Shown: positions 1 through 9,476, numbered from the stretch's first letter. The stretch: 17,114 nucleotides of DNA from Chloromonas sp. AAM2 (GCA_004335635.1 QAXH01000353.1:1-17114); one strand, 5' to 3'. A program made the numbers and translations. Notes: generated by a model from the letters alone, not told the origin.

Positions 1-2826
1 CCTAACCCTTCCCCACCACCACTGTCTTCCCCTCCACCTTCCCCTGCTCAGATGTCAACATCTCCACCTTCGCCGCCGTCACCTGGTAGTGAGTGCAGTT
101 TTGCTGTACAACAGCAAGTTGTATGTTGATGGCAGGGCACTCGTCATCTGCCATTGCCCCACCGTCCATCACATGTAGTGTTGAAAACGTTCGGGCTTGC
201 CTCTTGAGATGGCCAGGGTATGAACTGACGGGCGCATTAAACATCTCACCTACCTTGGATGATTTCCCATCAACTGTCGCTTGTGTTTGCAGGCCTCCCG
301 TCTATTGTGTGCATGCCAACATCGGTGAGTGATAGAAACAGGCAGTGCAGCGCCAGCGCCCATTGCGGCTTACTCCGGGGGGACTCCCGTTTGCAGGGTT
401 GGCTACATCCCCTAGAGCGGGAGCAACGGACAATCAGAAAGCGCACTACAGGGAGGAGGGCTGTAGGCACTGTTTGGATCAGGTTGAATGATTGAGGAGA
501 AAAACTTGGCAGCTGTGACAATCATGGCACCATCAGCCTTTGAAATGCAAGGTTAAAAGTTGGACCCCTGCACTCCAGCCCGGAGCCCAAAGGTCTAAAC
601 TTTTCAAGCCGCAACTCGTAAGCCTCAAGCCACGACCTTCAGCCCTCAGCTGAGGATCCCCAGCCCTCATTCAATCGGCTGCCTTGCAGCCCAATCTATG
701 AGGTTACCTCAGTATCTACTGCTTTGAGCTGAGGACCTTTGTTCATGTTTATAAACTGGTTTTCGTTTTTGAAAAACATCAGCAGCTCTCTTTGGATCTT
801 GACATGATTCACATCCTCTATGTTCGTGTTTACACATGCTTGCAGAGCGACTTCCCCTCGTCCCTGGCCTTTGAGGTCTTTTTGCAGCCAGTTGGGAACG
901 TTCAACAGTGGCCGAGTCTGACCATAGGCGTCTCCAGCAGCCCAGCCCTGCCCGCCCGCTGCACTGTGACTGTGCAACCCCAGCCACCTGTGGGCTCCAT
1001 GACCCTGCGCTTTGGACCGGTATGTGCGGTGCTTGCTGTCCAGTTTGTGCCTGTGTTCACGTGACTGGCTTAGCTTGGCTGTGCAATGCGTCAGGCTTCC
1101 AGCCGGACAGCTCCAAACCTGAGTAGGAAAGCGGGCTTGCTGGCCAGTACATCTCTGGCAGTGGTATAGCTGGAAAGTTTGCTGAAAACCTAAGTTATTG
1201 GAGTGCGAGCCATTGCTACATCTGGTCTTGCTTTGCAGACACCCCCCACGTACGACACCATTCCATGGACAGTGGACAGCAGCAACTGCATGGCCAACCC
1301 CTTGCCATGCGGTCAGACATACACTGTCACGGTGGCCTTGGCCGGCGTAGCTGGCTCTCGCTCCATCTCTTGCAGCACGTTGCGCTGTGCTGATCCTTTC
1401 CCTCCGCCTCCTTCCCTCCCTCCTCCTGCCTCCCCTCCCCCTGTCACCTCCCCCTCACCGTCGCCACCACCGCCAACGAGCCTTCCCCCATCCCCGCCCG
1501 GTTTCCTCAGCAATCTGCCACCAAAGCCGCCATTGTCTGCATGTCCGAGCGTGTACAGCATCCTCAGCAGCACACCCGGCTACTCCATACTTGTCTCTGC
1601 ACTCAACAGGGCAGGTCTAGCAGGGACACTCTCAGACCCGAATCTAGTCGCCACTGTTTTCGCCCCAAATGACAGCGCCTTCAACCTCTACTTTTCGGCT
1701 GCATTAAAAACGTTTGATGACGTGCCAGCCGACAAACTAGCAGGCATCCTCAGTTACCATGTCGTGCCAAACCAGGTCCTACGGACTGACCAGCTGACCC
1801 AGGGGCTGGTCCTTTCGACACTGTTACCTGGCAGGTGCGACCTCAGGGTAGCCTGTGCGCTGTGGGAGAAGGAAGTGGCCAAGGGTGATGCGTGACTGAA
1901 CCACTGGCACAGGTTCCCATGAATATGCTTGCATGCTTGTGTTTTGATAGCACGACCAAAAGTGGGTCCACCGGTCAACAGTACTCTTACCGTCTGCAGC
2001 TGGTACCTTGTGCCTTGCAACTGGACTTCGTAGTGTGTTTACAACACCATGGCATTCGTGTCTGTCTCAGTCATGCTCCATACACCTCCTGCAAACACAC
2101 CGAAAGCACTGGGCGCGGCTGAATATGCAAAGCAAGTAGTCAGGTTTGATCATGCATGTGCTTGTCTCATGCACCCGCAAGCTGCCATGCGCTGCCATGC
2201 GCAGGTCAGTTACCGTTACAAGGCCTGGGGCTGAGGGCCTGATCACCATTAAGAGTGACCAGGGTGGAATCAGCCCACCCATAGACAACGCCAACAGCAA
2301 CATCTTGGCCTGCAAGGTAATGGCGCAGCTAAGCAGGCACAGGGAAGGGAAAAGGGAGGGTCAACGATGCTGCAGGTCAAAGTTGCAAACCAAATGTGAC
2401 CCTCACGCCTTCGGCAGCTTCGCTTTGCCTGTTGTGCTTGCATGATGTGTATTGCAACCCAGTGCTGCTACCCAAGCCAGGCTTTGCTGCACGGTGTTGT
2501 CATGGCTGGCTGCGGCTGTGGATTTGATCAGGCCAACTGCACAACAGCTTGGTGCCCATGCGTTTGTTCTGCTCCGTCTGCTTGTGGCACGTCATGCCAT
2601 GGGATGCATCCCTGGCTGCACCAGAGCCGCCAATGGGCATGGAATGGGATGTGCACGACCTCAACCTACCATGAGCAAAAGAGGATGAATCTGCGCACGG
2701 TCAGCAGCCGAAATCAGTTCATACACCTAGTTCTCATGCCTACCTAGTGCCCACTGCCTGTCTCTTGCGCAGGCCATCATCCACACTGTGACGTTTCCCA
2801 TCATTCCCAGCGGTTACAATATCTGA
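1..2826 (+). CDS. FAS1-domain, proline-rich extracellular matrix-type protein (5' end missing)
   Basis: Probably a secreted or cell-wall adhesion protein of the fasciclin (FAS1) family. Exons as read: 1-88, 293-324, 846-1019, 1239-1834, 2205-2316 and 2773-2826 (stop TGA). Their lengths sum to 1056 bases, so the frame is kept, giving 351 visible residues. All introns are GT-AG (donors GTGAGT, GTATGT, GTGCGA, GTAATG). Order of parts: a Ser/Pro stretch at residues 1-29; a Cys-containing, beta-rich region at about 41-150; a second Pro/Ser linker at about 152-196; and one FAS1 domain at about 203-345. FAS1 hallmarks are VFAPNDSAF (about 238-246) and YHVVPNQ (about 271-277), followed by the typical beta strands and AN...AIIHTV end. 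Introns cut the FAS1 domain twice. The N-terminus and any signal peptide lie before the window. The GTAGTG donor at 86 is an equally frame-consistent alternative to GTGAGT at 89, and the 32-base exon 293-324 is the least certain. FAS1 assignment is strong; the role in the wall is inferred from the family. Confidence 0.82.
2181..2204 (+). repeat. 10-bp duplication at a splice acceptor
   Basis: GCTGCCATGC occurs twice in tandem and runs directly into the GCAG acceptor of the fifth exon of the FAS1 gene. It is a small local duplication in the intron and does not change the reading frame. Confidence 0.6.
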
Positions 2827-3150
2827 TCAAGTACTTTCTGAGACTGCCTTACTCCAGCTGCCAAGGGGGCCAGTAGATACGGGCACCCGCTATTCAATAA
2901 CAGAGGGCCATGCATCAAGCCGCGCTCAACATGCCTCACTAGGATCCTAAGAGTGCATGTGCTGAATTGGCAGCAGATCTCAAGCTGCCCCAATTTTTGA
3001 GTTGCTCGAGCTTATTATCCTGCTCCCCATCTCACGCATGTGGCCTCGCTGATTCGCACTGCCCCATTGGGCATTGTTTGCACGATAACCATACAGTCGC
3101 ATTGCCAATAACCACACTCAGTCGCAATTACGCCCCAGCTTTCCACAGTA

Positions 3151-3757
3151 CTCGATGATCGGCTCACTTCACTGTGCACCTTCAGCAAGTTTATGCTTAT
3201 GGTTTACATAAGGGAAGCCGTCCAAGACGCGGGTATTGCGCTGCCCTATCCTGAGCAAGAAAGAACAAGAAATGCACAAAGAAGCAGGCGTATGTGCTCA
3301 ATAATTGGCTCGGTTCGGCCGTGCACGTTTGTGGAAAAATTGTGATGTGTTCCTGCGCTCTTTTGATTTGCCACACGCAGTGTGATTGCGCGATACTCAA
3401 TGATCGGCTCAACCCAGTAGGCATGTGCACTTTCAGTAGGCATGTGCACTTTCAATAGGCGTGTGCACTTTCAGTAGGCATGTGCTTTGAATTTGCCTAA
3501 GGCATTGGCTAAGCCCGCCGCACTACGATTTTGCGCCTCTGAATACAACGTTTTTATTCTAGCTCCGACCTTTCCCCGGACTCGTGTTGGATTGAATGCA
3601 GACTGTTTTGCGGACGTTCACATACCTTTTGCACTTACCACTTCGTGCTTGAGAGCATGTTTTGAAGTATATTTGCAGCATGTTGATGGTTACACAGACT
3701 TTGTGGGTATTGCTCATAGCATGACCTTACAAGCCAGCCTCCAATGATTGACTCGGT
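3151..3757. repeat. Scattered motif CTCAATGATCGGCTC, four variants
   Basis: Related 15-17 base motifs occur near 3151 (CTCGATGATCGGCTC), 3298 (CTCAATAATTGGCTC), 3394 (CTCAATGATCGGCTC) and 3740 (CTCCAATGATTGACTC). They are spaced about 100-350 bases apart, all in the same orientation. On the minus strand they read as SEPIIEY-like peptides in frames that are otherwise unconvincing, so I treat them as DNA repeats. Confidence 0.45.
3416..3488 (+). repeat. 19-bp tandem repeat, nearly four units
   Basis: Unit AGTAGGCATGTGCACTTTC at 3416-3434 and 3435-3453. A variant unit lies at 3454-3472 (AATAGGCG start), and a truncated fourth unit at 3473-3488. It is a small minisatellite in noncoding DNA. Confidence 0.9.
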
Positions 3758-3865
3758 TTTACCAGCATTGCTACATGCATTTGCAGACCAATTTGTCTGA
3801 AGACTTTGATGTGTATTCCAAACAGCGTGTCCCATTCCACATCCCATTAATTACCATGGCCGGCA

Positions 3866-3873
3866 TATAAAAG
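3866..3873 (+). promoter_or_regulatory. Possible TATA box (TATAAAAG)
   Basis: TATAAAAG is an exact match to the eukaryotic TATA consensus. It is followed within 70 bases by three copies of GATCGTT (two extended as ATCGTTCACAT). No convincing gene begins directly downstream, so this could be chance or the promoter of an unseen transcript. Confidence 0.25.
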
Positions 3874-4138
3874 GTTTTTATGTCGATCACACACATTCAA
3901 TCGTTCACATGGGATCGTTCACATTTTGGATCGTTTTTGTTGTTGACCCCTTTCTTGACTCATCCGTCCTCTGTTCCTAGCTTTGCCTCCTTTTTCCTGA
4001 TTACCACCCATCGGCAGTCTGTACATACAAGGAGCTCCTTCTCTGGGGCTTTGATCTGCACCTGTCATCCCACGGGCTGACGCTTGGACGGTCACATATA
4101 GACGTCGGACAAGTTTTCCCCCTTTCATTCTACTGTAA

Positions 4139-4420
4139 ATCAACTGGAAATGAACCTACTTGTATCTGACTCGAGATCTGCCAGACTCAATTGGGTTTGA
4201 ATCAACCCCGGTGAATCAACTGCCAGAAGAAACGTGATAATCAACTGGACGGATCAACTGGAGTTTCAATTGAATTACAACTGTAGTTGAGTCAACTGCT
4301 ACCGACGACTGGGCATTTAAATCAGCCGGAAATCAACCGAATCAGTAGAATCAGCACCGTCTGACGTCAACCGAGTTCAACCGAGCTAGAGTCAACCGAG
4401 CTATCAACTGGGAATCAATC
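4139..4420. repeat. Dense array of TCAACTG / TCAACCG motifs
   Basis: About fourteen copies of TCAACTG, TCAACCG or close variants (TCAATTG) lie in 280 bases. They are mostly on the + strand at irregular spacing of about 9-40 bases, for example at 4140, 4216, 4241, 4254, 4292, 4333, 4367, 4376, 4392 and 4404. The reverse complements CAGTTG and CGGTTG both fit the plant MYB core CNGTTR. The array could be a regulatory cluster or a decayed satellite; it overlaps the 3' end of the minus-strand open frame at 4351-4683. Confidence 0.6.
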
Positions 4421-4683
4421 ATTGCTTCAAACGAGCAGTCCTGGTATTCAGTCCTGGTATTCTTATCAACCACTGTCAGTGTGGATGCAAGATCTGTCCA
4501 GCCATAGGCGAACCTTCTTGTGACCCATTCGTCCAGCTGTGCCATCTTGGCTTCAACGTCAGGCTGTGCGCTGACTCCTCTGATGATGTTGTCCTTGATG
4601 AATGGCGTGCGTGTGTCTTTCAACCTGTCATGGCATAACGCAAGGGATACACAGTCGGTGCAATTGTTCGTTGTTACTGACAC
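4351..4683 (-). CDS. Unrecognised coding-like segment (possible exon)
   Basis: An open frame of 110 codons. Residues about 20-85, including DTRTPFIKDNIIRGV and KMAQLDEWVTRRFAYGW, have protein-like composition and mostly G or C in third positions. The upstream border reads TAG then GTGTCAG, so a splice acceptor just before 4683 fits better than a real start, and there is no ATG at the 5' end. The last 25 codons run through the TCAACCG array and look noncoding. A 13-base direct duplication (AATACCAGGACTG) sits at 4437-4462. No family recognised. It may be one exon of a minus-strand gene together with the segments at 5140-4979 and 5547-5359. Confidence 0.35.
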   Translation of the reverse strand: MSVTTNNCTDCVSLALCHDRLKDTRTPFIKDNIIRGVSAQPDVEAKMAQLDEWVTRRFAYGWTDLASTLTVVDKNTRTEYQDCSFEAMIDSQLIARLTLARLNSVDVRRC

Positions 4684-4978
4684 CTACTAGACCTACTAAG
4701 AGGTTGCTCAGCAAATAGTACAACTTCAACCTTCATCTCATATCTGCAACGAACACTGCAAGTGCTTCAACAGCACCCAGCCTTGGCACAGCAGAAGGCC
4801 AGTTGCGCCAGGGAAACTCTCGAAATGCCATGTTGAGTGAAAGCAGTCAAGCAGTTAAGAATCTGATGCAGGACAGGGACGCTCCGTTTGTAGGACACGT
4901 ACCTGCGAGAGATGTTCAACATGCACTTGTTTCATATACATTATTATCTGTTGCTGTTGAAGATCAGTACACCTTTTT

Positions 4979-5140
4979 TCAGCTGTCCGGATCTGCTGCT
5001 GCTCGGCAACATAATTGAAAGTCCACACCACCCTGACGGGCTGCATACAAGGTGCCAGTGCCGGATGCGGTCACCTCAATGGCGTCGCAACCGCCATGCT
5101 CGGCCTCTGGTCTTCCATGCACCTGCAAGTACCGGGTGAC
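4979..5140 (-). CDS. Unrecognised coding-like segment (possible exon)
   Basis: On the minus strand a good acceptor (CGCAATGCAG) precedes GTCACC at 5140. The frame VTRYLQVHGRPEAEHGG continues through EVTASGTGTLYAARQ and stays open to 4979. Codon choice is GC-rich at third positions over the first 35 codons. A donor GTCAGG after about 32 codons is possible. No family recognised, and how it links to its neighbours is unknown. Confidence 0.28.
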   Translation of the reverse strand, partial: VTRYLQVHGRPEAEHGGCDAIEVTASGTGTLYAARQGGVDFQLCCRAAADPDS

Positions 5141-5358
5141 CTGCATTGCGAGGGGTGCACACGCCATGATGCCCTGGGGCATGTCCTGTTTCGCGTGGTT
5201 GTCTCACAAGCGCTGCCTGCTAGGTTCCTCTGCCTTGGGTTGTCTGCGTTTTCAAGATGTGAGATGAAATTAGCTGGCATCTTTTCCACGACCAACCAAA
5301 ACCAAAGAGCGATACTGACAACTGGTACTGTGCACCTCCCCCATCCGTATGCTTGTGC

Positions 5359-5547
5359 TTAAACAGCTGCGAGCTCCAGGGCTCCAGCTATCAGCTCGTT
5401 GTTGCCACTTGCTCTACACTTTGGCCACAGTGCTCTGACTTTGTTTGTCCACAGTGCTTTGATTTCTGTGTTACTTTCTTTGCGCATTCCAGTTGCCTTC
5501 TGTTTCTCAGGGTTGTTTAGGACGGTATCCAGCCTCGTCTCGTGCAT
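5359..5547 (-). CDS. Unrecognised 62-residue open frame
   Basis: It begins ATGCACGAGACGAGG just after a possible acceptor (AATCGCAG) and ends TAA. The product is charged and Lys/Arg/Asn-rich at first, then carries ALWTNKVRALWPK and NNELIAGALELAAV. The repeated ALW..K pattern looks protein-like. It could be a first or internal exon of a minus-strand gene continuing to about 4400. No family recognised. Confidence 0.25.
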   Translation of the reverse strand: MHETRLDTVLNNPEKQKATGMRKESNTEIKALWTNKVRALWPKCRASGNNELIAGALELAAV

Positions 5548-5684
5548 GGCTGCGATTCAAGGTGCTACAGCTTGCCTGTGATGCGTGCTTCCTTCTGCGC
5601 GTCTTGGGTCGGTGATGACTTGGGCGCTCGCTGTATGGCGGTTTTCATTTGAAAATGAAATCCATGTAACAAATTCTCGGTCAG

Positions 5685-5830
5685 CGAAATTCGCACATTG
5701 TTTGGTGAGACAGGTCACTACACAGGTACTTGCAAGCCAAAGAGACGATGTTAAGCTTCTGTTGAGCTTGCAGTAAGTCCATTGCGTGCATCACACAAGT
5801 CGCACCCAGCGTGCTGCGGCGTATGCAGCT
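5685..5830 (-). CDS. Weak coding-like segment
   Basis: This part of a longer minus-strand open frame reads SCIRRSTLGATCVMHAMDLL and then QAQQKLNIVSLACKYL, ending in TGA at 5681-5683. Composition is plausible for a protein, but there are no recognised motifs and no strong splice borders. It is listed because it lies in line with the other minus-strand segments downstream. Confidence 0.15.
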
Positions 5831-6078
5831 GCCCGTGATGTTGCTTTGGACGCAGGTTTTATGATCATATTCTAGAGAGTGGATGGCTGTGAACAGCCTG
5901 AGCACAGATTTGAAGTGCGGTGCCATGTGTGCATGTTTGAGAGTGTTTGCAGCTTTCGCCAAATACAAGAACTTTGGCACATTTAAGACTGCCGGGCCCG
6001 CCAATTTGAGGGAAAATGGTCGTTTTGAAGCCCCTGCAAAATCAATTCGCCAAGTCCATGACCACCAAATACCACCAA

Positions 6079-6377
6079 TACTACCAAAAAAGAAGTTTGC
6101 CAGTTCTGGGACAATTCTGGGACTGGCACTGAACCTGTGTGTTCTGTCTGATGAACCTGTGTCTGATGAACCTGTGAACCTATCTGTTTGCTGTCCCAGA
6201 AGTGGCAATGCACCGTCTACCACAACACGCGATGGTCACCCCGCTGCTCACCCCATGTGCGGTTCACACACACGCACATATACATGTTTTACTGACACAC
6301 AATGGTTGCTGGCGGTAATACAGACCAATTCACACAAACTGTCCCAGAACTGGCAAACTTCTTTTTTTTTGGTAGTA
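6079..6377. mobile_element. MITE-like element with long terminal inverted repeats
   Basis: The left end (6079-6113) begins TACTACC, then an A-run, then GAAGTTTGCCAGTTCTGGGA. The right end (6340-6377) is its exact reverse complement apart from T-run length (A6 against T9). That gives inverted repeats of about 35 bases bounding 299 bases with no transposase. A further copy, TGTCCCAGAAGTGGCAA, lies inside at 6192-6208, and a 15-base tandem (GTCTGATGAACCTGT) lies near 6147-6176. Related single ends occur at 14199-14230 and 16594-16647. No clear target-site duplication is visible. It is most likely a non-autonomous DNA transposon, or a hairpin-derived repeat family. Confidence 0.6.
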
Positions 6378-6646
6378 CCACTGCGACCTTTATGGTGAAT
6401 CAACAAACATCCATGCGTTCATGACATGACTCTTCCCGGGTACCAACGTGCCAAATGCAAGTTTTTCTGTAACATGCACGGGATGTATGGTACCACATGT
6501 CAAGTACCTCGTGGCATCAGGAACCGCATGTCAGAATGGTTGGAGATCAGAATAGAAGACATTAATTAAGCACATGCATAAGGCGGGGCTCGGGAAATAC
6601 CAGATTGGCAAGCCCAAGAGGCCCACACCACCATCGCCAAAACGCT

Positions 6647-7036
6647 GTGGGGTGACGTTTCCTCAAACCGGACCTTTCCCCACACAACCGTTCGCCATGC
6701 TATGGGGCGAGGTCCCCTTTGCAGCACTTGGATGATTCGCCAGACCTCCCCCCACACAACTACACAGACACAGCCACAGACAGCCACACAGGGGTGATGT
6801 CCCATTCACATCGTTTAGGTGAATGAGCAGACCTTCCCACACACAACCGTTCACCCTGCTGTGCGTTGAGGTCCCGTTTACAGCACTTAGGTGACTGACC
6901 AGACCCTCCCCCATACAGCAGCAGGCCGTTTCGTGGGGTGAGGTCCCCTTCAAAGCTTAAAAGGGAATGAGTTGCCGTCACCTGAATGGTTGAGGCCCCC
7001 ACCAATTGCTCGCTCCTGGATGGTTGAGGTCCCCTG
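6647..7036. repeat. Degenerate tandem repeat, about 72-bp unit
   Basis: Unit starts with GGGGTGAGGTCCC-like sequence at 6647, 6702, 6790, 6861 and 6933. Two shortened units (GGTTGAGGCCCC and GGTTGAGGTCCCC) follow near 6988 and 7022. Each fuller unit also holds CAGCACTTAGGTGA, CCAGACC and CCCACACAACCGTTC blocks. Spacing is 53-88 bases with two units of 70-72. The minus strand stays open across several units (6663-6953), giving a 24-residue period around NGTSPHS and GCVGEGLV. Confidence 0.75.
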
Positions 7037-7579
7037 TGCATTTGTTCTGAACTGAAATAGGGCCACAGAAGTACGGCCCCACCACCACAAACAAACTTTC
7101 GCACAACATATTCTGCCGTGACCAGGGCGTGCTGCGGCGCCCCAACACTTTGTGATGTGACCAACATGATCTGTTTACAAACAACGCAAACTGATGTGAA
7201 CCATCATCATCATTGCTACACGTCTGTTCTGCTACACACACATTACATCCATACAGCTCCTGATGATGGTGGTTGGTTGCCACCCCCCACGCACAGGGGT
7301 GCACACCCCTGGCATTGCTCATGACATGATGTAGATGATGTCATGCATGGGACTGAAGTTCGTTTCGCAGAATTTGGTGCATTGTTTTGCGTCGTGGGAC
7401 TCGAGTCGTCCAGTCTCACTCTTTGTCTTTGTGCCCAAAAAGCGTGTGCATCTTTTCCCGGGAATTCGACTCTCGACCCTTGGTCATTTGAACGCTTGTG
7501 GTGATGTCTCAGTGTTGTGCCAGACCCTAGAGACCCTGTGCGAGACGCTAGCGAGAAGCTAGCGATACTCTAGCTACAA

Positions 7580-7628
7580 CTGTCCCAGCCTGAGTCGTGA
7601 AGCCTATACCACAGAAGGCTTGGGACAG
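7580..7628. repeat. Inverted repeat, 12-13 bp arms
   Basis: CTGTCCCAGCCT (7580-7591) is complementary to AGGCTTGGGACAG (7616-7628) with one extra base. The loop is 24 bases. It starts with the same CTGTCCCAG as the dispersed MITE-end sequence but does not continue to match. It lies just before the first exon-like segment of the coiled-coil gene. Confidence 0.5.
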
Positions 7629-9366
7629 GAGAAGGCGGCAGGCAACCACAGGGACCAGCGCGACTCCTAAACACTCGGATCGTCTTGGTGAGTTGGTTGG
7701 CTGAGCCGCTGCATGTTCAAGGCCTGCATGCTAGTGCTTGGACACAAGCCCAAGCCCAACCTGCGGAAACCACGCACATACTATTGCGAAGGGCTGACGC
7801 CGTGTGCTCCGCTGCTCACCTGCGCCCTGTGTTGCTGCACTTTCGCAGATACAGTCAGATGCAATGCAATGGTTTGAGCGCCTCAAGGTACGTGGAGTGG
7901 GCAGCAGCAGCAACAGCAGCTCTGACAGGTTTTGATGCTTGTGATGTGATCCATCCACTTGCGACGCAAGTGATCCGCATCAGCATGCCGCGCAGATGAT
8001 GTGTTCGTTGGTTTGCAGGGTTCCACAGCAAGCCACATGCCATCAGGGGATGCGGCTTGCCAGCCACACGGCACGTCTGCTGCAGCCGTAAGTGGTGCTT
8101 TACTGCAGAGGTTCTCAGAGCAGCTGGCAGGACAGAGCTAGCCACAACCAGCTGTTGGATATGGTAAGGCCAAAAACAGCACTTGTTCGCTCACCTTACC
8201 ATACTTCTTGCTATGGCTTGCAGGCACTCTGTGGTGCACAGTGTCAAGCTGCTTGCCCGCCGCTGCAAAGGGGCGCTGAGGCCAACCAGCCCTATGGCTG
8301 CCAGCCTTCCTGAAAGCGCAAGCGGCCCACAAGCAAGTCAGTCACGCGGATGAGGACCTCATTCCAGCCTCACTCTTTTGTGCGAACAGAGCTAGTGAGA
8401 GTCTTCCCTTGGTGTAGCAGCATGAATGCTCGGTATCCGGTAGATTGACATGTGCAGCAAGTGGCAGCAAGTGGCAGCCACTGGTTGGGCTGATTAATAT
8501 GTGCAGGCGAGCTAGTGGTTGTGCAGCAGAAAATAGCCAAGTATGAGAAAGAGGCCAAGGCCCTCCCCAAAGGGAACCCTGACCGAGTGGCGCTGCAGCA
8601 GCAGCTGGTGGCACTGCGGCCAGAGGAGGTGCTCCTGTTTCGGCAGGCACAAGCTGGGTTGATAGTTGAGCTTTTTGTCCAACCCTATGCTTGTCTGGTT
8701 TAGCAGCATGCATGCATGCATGCACATTTCCCCATGTTCTTTCACGATGGTGGGAGGCATTGAGCGACTCAGCACTGGCATCATTCAGCTTCTGGCCAAT
8801 GCTGAAACGATCGTGTTCCACGGTTTGTCCCAGGGTTGTGCCCCAGAACCGCACTGGTAGCAGGGCTCCTGTGGGTCTCGTATGTGTGCATTGGAAAGAA
8901 CAGTGTGTTGTGACACGTATCTTGGCTACCTCACTGTGGCCCTCTGCATCATCCGTTTGCCATCAGAATAGTTCGGAATTCATCGCACCCATTCCCTTGC
9001 ATCCGGTAGGGCCGAGCATGCGAGAATTGCATTGGCATGTGACAAGCGCCCCATGGTGTCCTGTTCAACCGTGTTACTGTGATGCATGGTGCGGTGCCCT
9101 TGGCGCGCTTGCAAACTAACAAAGCAAACCACCTGCAACTGCAAAAATTCATGGTGTGCCACTTCTTGGTTTGTTAGCTGCTGCGCGTTATCAACGAGCT
9201 CCAGACAATGGTGATTGCACTCCTTTGCGGCTTTCCAGCGTGATTGCACAGATGCAAAACGCGGAGCCGCAGACAAAGTACCCCTCGTGGGTGACGCACC
9301 TGAGGAAGATAGAGAGAGCCACGGCTTGCTTGCCGCGTCATGCAGCAGCTCTGCAGCTGCCCGGCC
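7601..9366 (+). CDS. Coiled-coil protein exons, possibly the N-terminal part of the downstream ATPase gene; frame broken
   Basis: Exon-like pieces: about 7601-7687 (strong GTGAGT donor), 7849-7887 (IQSDAMQWFERLK, flanked by TTTCGCAG and GTACGT), 8019 to about 8163, 8224-8336, 8507-8664, 9178-9210 and 9252-9366. The piece 8224-8336 (HSVVHSVKLLARRCKG) ends in phase 1 and joins 8507 in frame. The latter encodes a charged heptad-like helix (QQKIAKYEKEAKALPKG, then ALQQQLVALRPEEVLLFRQ). The last pieces read LLRVINELQTM and MQNAEPQTKYPSWVTHLRK. Problems: at 8139 an extra T creates a TAG and shifts the frame; the alternative is a 43-base intron (8088-8130). A 41-base intron (9211-9251) is needed later. 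Both would be unusually short. The donors at 9337 or 9367 give the phase needed to join the ATPase exon at 10517. No start codon or domain family recognised. Confidence 0.45.
8706..8724. repeat. (GCAT)n microsatellite
   Basis: Four GCAT units plus GCA, inside a probable intron of the coiled-coil gene. Confidence 0.85.
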
Positions 9367-9476
9367 GTACCTGCTGGCAGGCAGCAATTCTGCAGCTGCC
9401 TGTGCTGTCCTGGTGTAAACCTGTGACAGCAAGCTGCTCTGTAGCTGCCTGCTCTAAGCTGTTTTTGCAGCTGTGC
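9344..9476. repeat. Degenerate TGCAGCTGCC-rich repeat
   Basis: CTCTGCAGCTGCCC, TTCTGCAGCTGCCT, CTCTGTAGCTGCCT and TTTTGCAGCTGTG recur at about 25-50 base spacing, interleaved with GCTGGCAGGCAGC and GTGCTG. CAGCTG is itself palindromic, so both strands look alike. It lies at the end of the last coiled-coil exon and into the following intron. Confidence 0.5.

Larger units (their letters stand above)
2827..3860. other. Intergenic stretch without a supported gene
   Basis: Downstream of the FAS1 gene I find no exon with convincing codon bias or splice borders. No TGTAA signal is seen in the first 600 bases after the stop. The stretch holds a 19-bp tandem repeat and a scattered 10-16 bp motif, listed separately. 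Short open frames here (for example 3246-3455 on the minus strand) are made of the repeats. Confidence 0.5.

Noticed and set aside
2..244. 80-residue minus-strand open frame rich in Lys and Val
   Set aside because: It is the reverse of a Pro/Ser-coding exon and its intron. The plus-strand exon joins the rest of the FAS1 gene in phase.
4186..4215. tRNA B-box-like GGGTTTGAATC
   Set aside because: No cloverleaf could be formed around it and it belongs to the CAACTG/CAACCG array.
4803..5018. Plus-strand 71-codon frame (AVKNLMQDRDAPFVGH...)
   Set aside because: It looks somewhat protein-like, but third positions are AT-mixed, it lacks clear splice borders, and it overlaps the minus-strand segment at 4979-5140. 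Not enough to call.
5681..6223. 180-codon minus-strand frame as a gene
   Set aside because: Its first third crosses the MITE terminal repeat (VPELANFFF is translated repeat) and no family is recognised; only 5685-5830 is kept as a weak segment.
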